A stretch of 64,000 nt of DNA from Datisca glomerata (lineage: Eukaryota > Streptophyta > Magnoliopsida > Cucurbitales > Datiscaceae): positions 194,043-258,042 of the forward strand of contig QANY01002785.1 of NCBI GenBank assembly GCA_003255025.1, read 5' to 3'. Below, piece by piece: positions 1-10,642 of the stretch (within the stretch, counting starts at the first letter, position 1; each line of letters starts with the position of its first letter). The position numbers were made by a program, and so were the translations under genes. The notes below the pieces were generated by a model, which did not search any database, had not been told where the DNA came from, and worked only from the letters and a program-made list of their open reading frames with translations.

Positions 1-1
1 G

Positions 2-1388
2 CTGAATCATATCATGAAAGAGGTGGTAAAGAAGGAGATAACAAAATGGCTTGACATTCTACCCTATTTCAAACAGTGTTTGGGTAAGTCTCATCTAATG
101 TGTGTAGAAGAAGGGTGGTTTAACAGTAGTTTCTAATGAAAATAATGAGCTAACACCAACCATAACTATCGCGTGATGGAGAGTTTGCATGGATTATAGA
201 AAGCTAAATAAAGCTACACGAAAATATCACTACCCACTGCCATTTATTCATCAGATGTTGGACATATTAGTAAGGAAGGAGTACTAATGCTTTTTGGATG
301 GATATTCAGGGTATAATCAAATTGTATAGCACAAGAAGACCATGAAAATCCCACTTTCACTTGCCCTTATGGCATATTTTCTTTCTGAAGAATGCCTTTT
401 AAGTTATGTAATGCCTCAATAACTTTCCAAAGGTGTATGATTGCAGTTTTTATAGCTATGGTGGAACAAGCTCTAGAGGTGTTTATTGATGATTTCCTAG
501 TTTTTAGGGAATCTTACACTACATGTTTAACAAATCTGGAAAGAGTTATAGAGAGGTGTGAAGAGACAAAGTTGATATTGAATTAGGAAAAATGTCATTT
601 CATGGTTTAAGAAGTGATTGTTTTATGTGACAGAGTTTTAATGAAGGGAATTGAAATAGACAGAGCCATAATAGAGGTTATTGAGAAACTACCAAAATCT
701 ACTTCACTGAAAGGAATCAAAAGTTTCTTGGGTCTTGTTGGATTTTACAGAAGGTTCATCAAAGATTTTTTAAATATCTCCAAACCCTTGTGCATACAAG
801 TGATCATGTTGTGGGAGTTATCCTTGGTCAAAGAAAGCATAAAATATTTCATTCTATATACTATGCTAGGAAAACACTCACATATGCTCAGGTAAACTAT
901 TCTACAATAGAGAAAGAGCTTTTGGTTGTGGTGTTTGCATTTGACAAGTTTAGTACATATCTAGTTGGGACAAAAGTGACAGTTTACACAGATCACTCAG
1001 CTATTAAGTACTTGATTTCTAAGAATGATGCTAAGCCAAGGTTAATCAGATAGATTTTCCTACTGCAAGAGTTTGATCATAAGATCAAAGACATGAAGGG
1101 TATGGTGAACCAAGTAGCTAATAATTTATAAGGACTGGTGTCAGGGAATGAAGCAACAGAAAAGTAAGCAATATAAGAAAACTTCTCAGATGACCGATTG
1201 TTGGCAATGAATCAAGTTGAAGTTAATGCCCCCTGATATATTGACTTAGTTAACTACTTAGTCAGTGTAGTGTTACACCCAGACATGAGCTCACAACAAC
1301 TAAAGAAGTTCTTCCAGCAAGTTAAACATTTATGTTGTGATGACCCTTACCTGTACAAATAGTGCTCATATTAGATTCTCAGAAGGTG
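2..1388 (+). pseudogene. Athila-type Ty3/gypsy pol fragment (RT, RNase H, integrase zinc region)
   Basis: Conceptual translation in shifting frames gives RT motifs (MDYRKLNKAT near 195, FLDGYSGYNQ near 290, PFKLCNA at 392, then IEVFIDDF with FIDD in the catalytic position near 480). These are followed by the RT end ([15 protein letters not shown] near 728), RNase H ([20 protein letters not shown] near 860, [10 protein letters not shown] near 985) and the integrase N-terminal zinc region (DMSSQQLKKF near 1283). The motif set matches the Athila branch. Several in-frame stops, at least three frame changes and a deletion near 787 between the RT end and RNase H show it is dead. The window starts inside the element. 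The integrase core is missing because the sequence switches at 1389 to unrelated retroelement DNA. Confidence 0.9.
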
Positions 1389-1888
1389 TGATGAGAACCA
1401 TGACGCAAACCTAAGGGAGCCAATTACACATTCCAAATGGGCCGATTACAATAGATAGATCTAAAAAAATCAAAGAAAATCTTGCTGGGCTAATCAAGGA
1501 GTTTTGGGTTGATTCGAAAATATTGCACGCAAAGATGAGTCGAAATCATAATCAAGGCTTTGTCCATGTTATCAAAGCAATTGAAGAGGCTAGTTAGCAA
1601 TAAAACTAAAACTAGGTGGCAAAGATTATTGATAATCTATTTTAAAGAAACTCGTTCGAACTTATCAGATTTTTATATGTGGCATTCACCTCGACTTATC
1701 AACTCGTTCATCTATCCTAGATTGTCCATCTTCAATATACCATTTTGGCTTTATAGCGTTGGTTCTCTTCAATAAGTTTGAATTGAGTCAAGCTTCTATC
1801 CTTTATAGGTTTAAAATTGATCATAGGGCTCTTGAACCATCATTGTTATCGAGTTTCATCACAAATCATTGTTGAGGTTCATATGATT

Positions 1889-1900
1889 TAGTATCAGAGC
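1889..1900 (+). promoter_or_regulatory. Primer-binding-site remnant, tRNA-iMet type
   Basis: TAGTATCAGAGC differs at one base from TGGTATCAGAGC, the standard plant site complementary to the initiator methionine tRNA 3' end. It directly follows LTR-like DNA. Related, more decayed forms lie at 3095-3105 and 3327-3338. Confidence 0.7.
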
Positions 1901-2229
1901 TTTGGTTCATCAAATCAGGTTTTCCTTTCCATCCTTCGGTTCATGATTCTTTATAATCATTGGGTCGTGGTTCCTTTCCATTATACTTTGCTTCTTGATT
2001 TTCTATAATTGAAGGCTTGGGATTTTGCTCTTGGTTTCTAGAAACTAATCCAAGTCTCTGAGTTTTCTACTTTTGACGGTGATGCTTAAAACAACCATAA
2101 CTTTTGATTTGGGCATCGATATAGGTATTATTGCATATCAAATCAAACTAATTCTTGAGCTCTACGACCTGGAATAGGGTGAGCTCATTCACCTAAAATT
2201 ACAGATCCAAAATCCATCGTTATCAACAA

Positions 2230-2320
2230 TATCTTATTTTATCTCTTATCATATCTTATCTTACCTTAATATATCTTATCTTCTCATATCTAATCTTATA
2301 TTGTCTTATCTTATCTTGTG
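2230..2320. repeat. TTATC-type microsatellite, first tract
   Basis: Irregular ATCTT/TATCT pentanucleotide repeats about 90 bp long, sitting in the leader of tandem copy 1. The same position in copy 2 holds a much longer tract. Confidence 0.85.
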
Positions 2321-2490
2321 TAAAAAAAAGACTTTTGGAGTTGCAAGAAAGTTCTTTTACTTTTAAGTACCAAAGTTCTTTTGAGTGTAAAGACATGATG
2401 AAGTAAAGATTTCTAGCTAGGCTACATCCTAAAGGAGACGATCCATTTCAAGTGAAGATTTGAGGATGAATCATTTTGAGGAGAGGGGGA

Positions 2491-4030
2491 ATGATGAGAA
2501 CAACGAAGCAAAACCATGGGAGTCAAGTACACATTCCAAATAAGCCAATTACAAGGGCTAGATCTAAAAAAAATCAAAACCTTAATAGGCTGATTAAGGA
2601 GTTTTGGGCTGATTCATAAAAATTACATGCAAAGATGAGTCCAAATGATAATCAAGGCTTTGACCATGTCATCAAAGTGAAGATAATTAGTATTCAAATG
2701 TAATTTTAGTTTTCTAGTCTTTTATCTTTCCCAATGACTTAAATTATCTTTATTATGTGCTGGAACAAACCTCTATATAAAAAGGGTTTATCTTTTGTAG
2801 AAGACAAAGATTATTGATAATATATTTTTGAGAAATTCTCTTTGGTTCTTCTTGAACTCTTCGAACTCATCAGATTTTTATCTATGGCGTTCACCTTGAC
2901 TCATCAATCCATTTTTCCATCTCAGATTGTGTCATCTTCGACTCACCATTTCACATTTATAGCTTGGGTTCTCTTCAACAAAATTGAATTGGGTTAAGAT
3001 TATATTTTTCTTGGTTTGAAATCAATCCTAGGGTTCTTGAGCGATCATTGTTGTCGGGTTTTATCGTAAATCATTAATAAGGTTCATATCATTTTGAATC
3101 AGAGCTTTGGCTCATCAAATCAGGTTTCGTTTCCATCATCCTTCGATTCATGATTCTTCATAATCATTGGGTCAATGTTCCTTTCCATTATACCTTTTGT
3201 TATTGTTTCTCTATAATCAATGGGTTGGGGGTTTCTCTTAACAATATGATTTTTAGCTTTCTTGAGCAAGTTATCCATTATATTGTTGTTGGGTTTCAAG
3301 ATAGGTCGCTTGAGGTTCGCATCATTTGGTATTAGGGTTTGCTCTTTGGATTCTAGAAATAGGTTATTTATCCTCGTCTTCTTATTTTTCTATTATGTTT
3401 TCTTGATCATAGCTTCTCCGAATTCTTCCTTTATGCTTCATTGTTTTAGATCCAAGTCTGAATTTTTCTGATTTTGCCAGTGTTTCTAAAAACATTCATA
3501 ACTTTTGATCTAGGGGTCAAAATAACTATTAATCAAACTGAATTGATTTTCGACCCCTATGACATTAATTTCAGCTCACTCGTTTAGTTTAAAATTTTCT
3601 GATCCAAATTTAATCATTATCAACAGTATCTTATCTAATCATATCCTATATTATCATATCATATCTTTTCACATCATATCTTATTATATCTTATCTTATC
3701 ATATCTTATCTCATCATATCTTATCATCTCCTAACTTTCCTATCTTATCTTATCCTATCTTATTTTATATTATCTTATCTTATCTTATCTAATATCTTAT
3801 CTTATCTTATCTAATATCTTGTCATATCTTATCATATCTTATCTTATCTTATCTTATCTTATTTTATCTTATCTTATTTTATCATATCTTATCTTATCAT
3901 ATCATATCACATCATATCTAATCTAATCTGATCTGATCTTATCTTATCTTATGTAAGAGAGAGAGAGGAGAATTCTGGAGTTGCAACAAAGTTCTTTTGA
4001 GTGCAAAAACATGATGAAGGAAACATCTGG
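2491..4030 (+). repeat. Tandem retroelement unit, copy 2 (pol tail, LTR, primer site, leader)
   Basis: Repeats the order of copy 1 with clear nucleotide similarity. It has a pol tail (2491-2680, with the in-frame motif RARSKKIK), LTR-like DNA with a TATA box (TATATAA at 2774-2780), a decayed primer site at 3095-3105, and a leader holding a long TTATC tract. About 220 bp of the LTR-end and leader sequence is duplicated again inside it (around 3130-3340). Two short ORFs at 3150-3471 fall in this non-coding DNA. Confidence 0.7.
3625..3952. repeat. TTATC-type microsatellite, expanded tract
   Basis: About 330 bp of imperfect TTATC/CATATC pentanucleotides with few interruptions. An open frame runs through part of it only because the repeat lacks stops in one phase, and its Ile/Tyr/Ser/His peptide is a by-product. 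Confidence 0.95.
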
Positions 4031-4760
4031 AACGCACAAAAGCGTACCAACTTAAATCCTTGTAATAAATATGATCATGATTGAGAATGGTAATAAGAAA
4101 GGGTCATTCTCGTTGGAGATTGTATCTAATTAAATGCTAAATGCTATTGACATAAGATAAACACTAGACTCTATGCTGACCAGAAATTAAAATATGATTA
4201 AAAGTCATACTTAGACTCAACAAAATTGAACGAAAACTTGTAGACACACTAATGACACTCTAAAAAATTTGAAAATAAAATATGGGGGTGTTTGAAGATT
4301 GTTCGATATGTAAACAAAGCAAAAGAAAACAAAATTGGAAACTTGAATTAAGAAAAGACAGATTTAAAGATTTAAGAATATGATAAGAAATATGGTTAAG
4401 CATCAAATTTTGGTTTGAATTTTAATCTTCTCTTAGTTGTACATTTTCAAGTCCCACAGGAAGTATGGTCAAGCATGAAACAAATATATTAGGAGGATAT
4501 TATATATGAAAAATGTTGTAGCATTGAATAAACTCATTACAAGTGGCTCAAATTTGAAATCAAATTCAAAATCGCCCGCTGAGCGTGAAAGTTTAGCTAC
4601 ACGTGGCTCACTAGGATAATTGGTAATTACACGATTATTCTCAACCCCCAAGAAAACCTTTATTATCTTCAATAACAAAACTCCCTCCATTTTAAAAAAA
4701 TCCCAAAGTTGCGGTACTGAACTCTTTTTTTTTCACAGCATGAGGGAGAAGCAAATCGCA
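4031..4760. other. No recognisable gene
   Basis: AT-rich DNA with only short chance ORFs (for example minus strand 4469-4690). It probably belongs to the retroelement whose ORF follows, but I see no LTR boundary or motif that proves it. Confidence 0.5.
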
Positions 4761-4789
4761 CGTGATTTTCTACAATAGAAAAGTTCATC

Positions 4790-5785
4790 AACGAAGATAC
4801 TGAGAAATTTTTTGAAGAAGAAATTAGATTGAAGAAGTTTCATGAAGAAATTGGCTTTCTAATAAAAGAAACCCAGACAATGGGACTTCCTAAGGATATA
4901 GCAGCAATTATCACTCGACAAAAATAAAAGAAGTTTTGTGCACATCCTAAACACCCTATAGTTCCTCTGGTGAGAGTGTTTTATGAAAACCTCTTGGAGC
5001 AAGAACAAGACAATGTTGTGGTAAGGTTTTCCTCTGTTTCGTTCTTCTTTGAAGCTGTTAATACATTTTTGATTTGGAAAATATAGAAGATGAGTACTGT
5101 GAATTAGCTGCAAGTGTCACTGAGACACAGATGAACAATATTCTACAAGCAAACACAATTACTAGGACCCTTTGGCACACCATTTCTTTAGAATGTGTCC
5201 GCACATGCCTAAGGTCTGCTTTGAAGCTTAGGGCCAAGGTGTGGTACCATTTCATCCGGACAAGAATTATGCTTACCAGCCAGATTCAAATTGTTACTCA
5301 CGAGAGGTTAACCTTGCTCCATGCCTTCGTATAAAAACCATTAATGTGGGTAAGATTATCTCTAAAGAGATTAGTATGTGTTCAACAAACATGATAAGAT
5401 GTTTATTTTTTCTATCTTTGATAATTGGGTTGTGCTTGAAAGCTAGAGTAGCTTTCAACAATGAAGAAGAGAAATTAACCAACAGGAGAGCCATTACCCT
5501 CATTGCTATAGAAAGTTTGCTTTTAAAAAGAGTAGAGAACCTCCAGTGAACAAACCTTCCTCTGACCATAGAGAAGCAGTGACATTCATACTGGGATTAG
5601 GTCAAGGCCATATATCATGATCTAAAAAAAAGACCTTTCAGCAGAAATTTATCAAGCTTGTGAGGAAAATGCCTATTTTACCTGAAGATATTCCAAAGCC
5701 TTGAGAGCCTACTAGTAGTATAGCGAATGAGGCATAGCCAGAGGAAGAGTTTCCTAAAGAAAAAGAGGAGGACTTGGACTGAGCC
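4790..5785 (+). pseudogene. Transposase_32-like plant retroelement ORF, broken
   Basis: The translation reads KKFCAHPKHPIVPLVRVFYE near 4930, then IEDEYCEL near 5083, KVWYHFIRTRI near 5236, and after a frame change near 5325 KTINVGKIISKEI and EEEKLTNRRAI up to 5549. This order of motifs is that of the 'putative plant transposon protein' domain (Transposase_32), an accessory gag-like ORF of plant Ty3/gypsy elements. The acidic C-terminal tail (5700-5785) is also typical. A stop near 4927, a frameshift near 5325 and later stops inactivate it. It shares an element with the polypurine tracts and LTR that follow. Confidence 0.8.
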
Positions 5786-7091
5786 CTAAGAGATGCTGGC
5801 TTGTTGTCGTACCACTACAGTAACTCATGGAAGCTATTTGTCTGGTCATTTACCTTGTGATTTTTTCTCTTTGGTGAAGATTGTGTTTTGGTTTTATGAT
5901 CTGGTTGAGTTTAGTTTTATATCTGCTAGCAGTCTAATTAGTTCATTTTGTTCAATATTCTCTGTTAGGTTGATTGATATATGTATGCATTGAGGACACT
6001 ATACAGTTCAAGTCTGGGGGTGTCTTTGTGCATTTTCTTTTTGTTTAGAAGTTGCTACTTTTAGTGTCTTACTTTGCTAGTGAGTTAGAGTTAAGACATG
6101 TATATTCTAGCTTTTTGTGGTAGTATTTTGATTTCATGAGACCCGAGGAAGATATAATTTAATTTATGTGAAACAAATGAAAATGAACGAGTTTTCTCTT
6201 GACAAATCTTACACTAAAGGCTTTGGCTTAGTTTTCTCTTGAAGGCATGATAAGCTATAAACTATAGGGAGACTTAATATTTAGAATTGCCATGAAATTC
6301 ATTGAGAAGAAATGCTAGAAAATCAACTGATGGGAGAAAGACTCAAGTTTGGGGGAATGATTGTTAGCATGTAGTTGCTGTGATTCATTTATCTTAAAAA
6401 TGTAAAAGAAAAAAATGAAAAAAAATTTACTGAGTAACCGGGTGTCTTCATCACCAATGTTGGTATTCACATAACAAGGTAGCAAGAAGCATGAGCCCGC
6501 TACAACTAGGAAAAATATCATTGCTAGAGAAGTCTTGCTTCTAACATTACTGAGTAATCGAGTATCTTAATCACCAATGTTTGCATTCGTGTAAGAAGGT
6601 AGTGTGACATTAAAAGGCCCATAAAAAAGAGATGAAGTTAATGAATCAATGATAGCAGCATATTACTTTTATCTTGTAATGCCCATTGTCATTTGAATGC
6701 TCATTGCCCCTAATTGGTTGATATGCCTGTATTAGTGGACAAGGATTTTATAGGTGAGTTATGAATGCTAAGTTAAGTCAAGGACCTTGGTTCAAGGTGG
6801 TCTTGAATTATTCAAGGGTTGTTGGCCTTACTCTTTCACACATATACATTTGGGGTAGATTCACATTTGGGAATAGAATTTCTTGAGAGTGAAAACTTAT
6901 GAAAACTGAATTAAAAATGAGTTCAATATGAGCTAAGTTTTGAATTTAATCTAAGGGTTTAGAATCAATAATTATTCTGGAAGTCAGAGTTTGAGTTTAT
7001 GTTGGTATGCTTTTATTGAGCCCTTTTGATGTTTGGTTTTCCTATTTCTTTTGTCATCACTCGAAGACGAGCAATGGTTTAAGTTTGGGGG
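5786..7091 (+). other. Non-coding internal region with three polypurine-like tracts
   Basis: No ORF of note. AAGTYTGGGGG occurs at 6010-6020, 6345-6355 and 7081-7091. The last abuts an LTR start and is the likely functional polypurine tract. The others look like internal copies; the stretch near 6420-6620 also contains a doubled segment (ACTGAGTAAYCGRGT...). This layout is common 3' of Transposase_32-type ORFs. Confidence 0.6.
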
Positions 7092-8435
7092 TGCGATAAC
7101 TCTTAGAAATTAGAGTTATCTTGAGTTCTCAAGCTTAATTTAATATCAATTAGAAAGTTGTTTGTCTAGTTAAAGGTCATATTTGATCATGTGCTGCATG
7201 TTTCCTATCTTGAACTAGATTTTAATTTATTTTGCTAAAATTTCATTAAAAGATAAGAAAATGCACTCATTGTAAGTTTTATTGTAGAACTTCAAGTTGG
7301 GGTTAGGTGACCAAGGGCTACGGTATATGTTATAGCAATGCTACAACATTAACTGAGCATGAATGAAAAAAATTCCATCACGTTTTAATCTAGTTGGTGT
7401 TTGAATTCACGCGTAGAAACCTGAGCGAGCTAAAAAGTATATAGACAACTAGAAAGCTCTGATTTTGATGTGGTCCTCACTATTTGCTGGGGTGAGGAGC
7501 GTCTTTCATCCATTTTTGTACCCTAGCTTGTAGCATATATAAAGGAAGCACACTTTTGCATTGAGAGAAACGACAAGGTGCATTCAATAAAGGAGACACA
7601 TTTGAAAGAAAAAGGGAAGAGAGTATAGGAAAGGAAAGAATGGGATTAAGGAGGAAGAAGATAAGCTTTTGAGCAGCTTCTCTAATTCCATCTTTATCTC
7701 CTTAATACTCTTTGCATTTTCTCCTTTAGTTGATTAGTTTTGTAACTAATGGCTGGATTATATTTCAGAATTTTTAGTAAACTCAGTAATGAGTTAAACT
7801 TTCTTTGCTAGAGTTGTTAATGAACCTTAAAGCTATTTAACTTACTTAGTGAGCTTGGATGGTTAAGCTAATTTAGTAACATTTTATTCAAGTGCACTTT
7901 ATTGTTAATTCTAGTTATTGACTAGCCATCAATTTAAAAGATACGAAGATTATATAAATACTGGAAATGTTTAGATTAGTAGACCGAGCATGAGTGATGC
8001 GAGATTATTTAATCTCTTAATGAGTTAAGTAATTCATGATTAATATTGGCATATGTTGTTCACCTTGCAAACTATAAACACTCAAACTATCATTTGAGAA
8101 GTTGAGGTTACTGCTACTAGTGATGCTATAGCAATTCTAATAGCTCTTATAAGTAAGTTAGCAGCTCTAAGGGGATTTAATGACTCCAACCTCATTTTGC
8201 CATTAACAATAACCTATTGAATTAAGCTTTTGACTAGCATTTATTATTTGTTCTTCACAATCCAATTTAATTCTATTTATCTAATCATTTAATCTCATAT
8301 TACCAACACTTATTTTGTTCATTAACTGATTTTCCAATTATTTATCTATTCAATCAATCCTTGTGGAGATGAGACTCACTTACTATATTATGACTTGTGA
8401 TGACACATATACTTGAGTATCGATTTTTCACAACA
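7092..8435 (+). mobile_element. 3' LTR of the Transposase_32-type element
   Basis: It begins TGCGATAACTC directly after the polypurine tract and ends ...CACAACA. It contains a TATA box (TATATAAA at 7536-7543) and the CTTGTGGAGAT...ACTCACT signature near its end, which is also found in reverse at 10643-12382. The first 30 bases form a hairpin (arms 7095-7103 and 7112-7120). No matching 5' LTR is seen upstream, so the left part of the element is missing or too decayed. Confidence 0.7.
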
Positions 8436-9048
8436 ATTGTCCACTCGCATGTGAGCGTGGTTGATAAAGATGATATAGAGTAGCTCATGTGAAATAAAAA
8501 AAATACTCATGGTCCATATTAAAGAGAAATTTATGATACTTGGGGTGGTGTACTTTTAAAGTTGGTCATATAGATGCAGGAGAACAGTTCGTATAGAAAT
8601 GAAACCCTTGACAAGAAAATTGGGCATGCTTTAAATGTATGGACAGACTCGTGCTATAGAGGTTAAGTCTTGGTTTCTTTTTGTTTTTTGGAACTAAGTC
8701 AAGGTTTCAAATATTTGGAGTGCATCAATGGTTGTGTTTTTTAGAACCACCGAAGAGAGAAAAGTTTGGGTCTCATATGAATATAGGTATGTGTTTTAAA
8801 GTATATGTGATGGATACAAATTCTTGGGGATTAGCTTAAGGTATGGCCTTTTCCAAAGAGCCTACTCGAGCAAATTATGGCATCTACCTCTATGATGGGG
8901 TTGACACTAAAGGGCCTTATTATTGCATTGGTTCGAGTTTATTTTACATGGGGGGTGCTTAGGCTTTGGGTGCTTTGGTATCTAGTTTGTCTAGATCACC
9001 GGGCATGGCAGGGATGTTCAGCTTAACTACCCAGCGAGGTCACCAAAA
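8436..9048. other. No recognisable gene
   Basis: Unique-looking sequence between the LTR end and the repeat that begins TGTAAGGG. I find no domain, tRNA or terminal repeat. Confidence 0.5.
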
Positions 9049-10429
9049 TGTAAGGGTTCTTTTTCATGTATTGGAAAAGTAGGTTTGGTTTGTTCGTGTG
9101 TTGTTGGGATTGGGCTAGGGTTTTTTGGATTGAATGAAGAAACCCACAAAATATAACATGAATATTGGAGCTTTCAACGAGATGATCTTGCCCAGAAAAG
9201 GTCTATGATCCCTCCATGTTTAGATGCTTGGCCCCGTATCTAATTAAGCTTGCCTCAAGATTACTGTGCAGCATCTGTATCACATGAGAAGAAGAGGAAC
9301 AATAAACCAGAGTACTATTCATCATTCGTATTACATGAGGAAGAAGATGATTGAGTTGTGCACTATCCGTATTATGTAAGGAAGAAGATGAACAATACTT
9401 AAGAGTACTATGCACCGTTTGTATTACTGGAAATTAAGGGATTTGAACCATTTATCATGGTGAGCTTATCCAAAAATGGTTCTTAATCTCTTCACATCAC
9501 TAATGAATGAATATTGGAGAGTTCATGAGGCTAATGACAACTCAAAAGAATCGAAACTTAAAAAATATGTCTAAATAACACATCATTTCAAGTTGAGAGG
9601 ACGCATGGTTTACATGGATTGAAATCTAGTTTCGGATTACACCATGGAATAAGCATTGAAAGAACAAAGGTATAGAGAAAAAAAGCTTGGAAAGTGGTTT
9701 GGCTAGGTTTTGTTCTTCTCCATCTGTGGAAGCTTAAAATGACCTCAAGGGAGACATAGTTTTGCCTCTAGATTTTAGGTTTCCATCTAAGCTTGGGCTT
9801 TGATAGATATGGATTGAAGATTTTAGCTTCTATTCAAATGATTTTGACACCCAAATCTTCTTCACATGATTTTTGGTCGATTCCTCGTCTTTAAAATAGA
9901 CTTGATATATTTTGTCTTGAAAAATAACCTTTGTATTTCATGCCAGCATCAATATATACTCATGATTCTTGTGGTCCCAATGAGTTTTCAACATTTAGGC
10001 AAGAAAATACTTATCTCCTACTCTGTTTTCATTGTTGTGCTTGTCTGGGTATAGACTTCTTGGACGTTGATGCTTTAGAGACGACTCCATATGAATTTTT
10101 CGAGTATGGGATTTTTTTCTTTCTCTAGTCCTTTTCTTAGCTTTGGCTAGCACAACCTGATTTTATGGGTTGGACTACGTATTGCATGGGCTTGTTTGGA
10201 TTGAGTGCTCGGTATAGACTATGGTCGTGAGTTTCTTCTTTTACAAGTTTGGAGAAGAAAAATGAATAGTGATTTGACTCTCTCCTACCATTTTTGGACT
10301 TTATACGAACAATGGTCTTTGGTTTGTGTGAGGATTAGACAAGTGGATTTGACGAGTCTTTTGCCTCAGGCCCATCTCGAATAGTTGGACTATTCTCTTT
10401 TGGGCTTGACTAAATTTTAGGCACTAACA
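9049..10429 (+). repeat. LTR-like direct repeat, copy A
   Basis: It runs from TGTAAGGGTTC to ...GGCACTAACA. Its last roughly 280 bp recur, diverged, as copy B (12383-12540 plus 14613-14699), for example GAGTCTTTTGCCTC and the CACTAACA end. The TG...CA form and direct repetition suggest an LTR, but no 5-bp target duplication is visible, so this is an inference. Short ORFs at 9203-9415 and 9866-10128 have no family match. Confidence 0.45.
9262..9430. repeat. Minisatellite, about 50-bp unit, 3 copies
   Basis: Imperfect units built around GTATTACATGAGGAAGAAGATG and ..GAGTACTATKCACC. It lies inside direct repeat copy A. Confidence 0.7.
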
Positions 10430-10642
10430 TTAGCCCTCCTGATTACATGGATTACTCAGCATGAAGTGTTGCACATAATCAAATCTTGTTCATTCCAACA
10501 TTTGACTTACTCTGCATAAACATAATGTCTCTACATGTTTAATAATTCAATTGATAAGGCTTCGATTGTTGCTTCGTCTGGAATCAGGATTTGTGTCTAG
10601 GCTTCTATGTTCATCTATTGTCACATTAAACTATTGCATAGT
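10430..10642. other. Spacer between repeat copy A and solo LTR
   Basis: No gene, PBS or terminal repeat recognised. It ends in ATAGT (10638-10642), the likely target duplication of the next element. Confidence 0.4.

Larger units (their letters stand above)
1389..2490 (+). repeat. Tandem retroelement unit, copy 1 (pol tail, LTR, primer site, leader)
   Basis: The first of two direct repeats. It opens with a decayed pol C-terminus whose RSKKIKE-type motif resembles the GPITRARAKK tail of chromovirus polyproteins. It continues through LTR-like DNA and a primer-binding-like site at 1889-1900. The leader ends with text repeated near 3975-4020 (GGAGTTGCAA..AAAGTTCTTTT). Lower LTR sequence is missing relative to copy 2. 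The small ORF at 1560-1775 lies in LTR sequence and is not a gene. Confidence 0.7.

Noticed and set aside
3559..3792. 77-codon plus-strand ORF rich in Ile, Tyr, Ser and His
   Set aside because: Encoded by the TTATC microsatellite; the pentanucleotide simply lacks stops in this phase.
5074..5569. Minus-strand ORFs overlapping the Transposase_32-like region
   Set aside because: Shadows of the plus-strand ORF, which alone shows family motifs.
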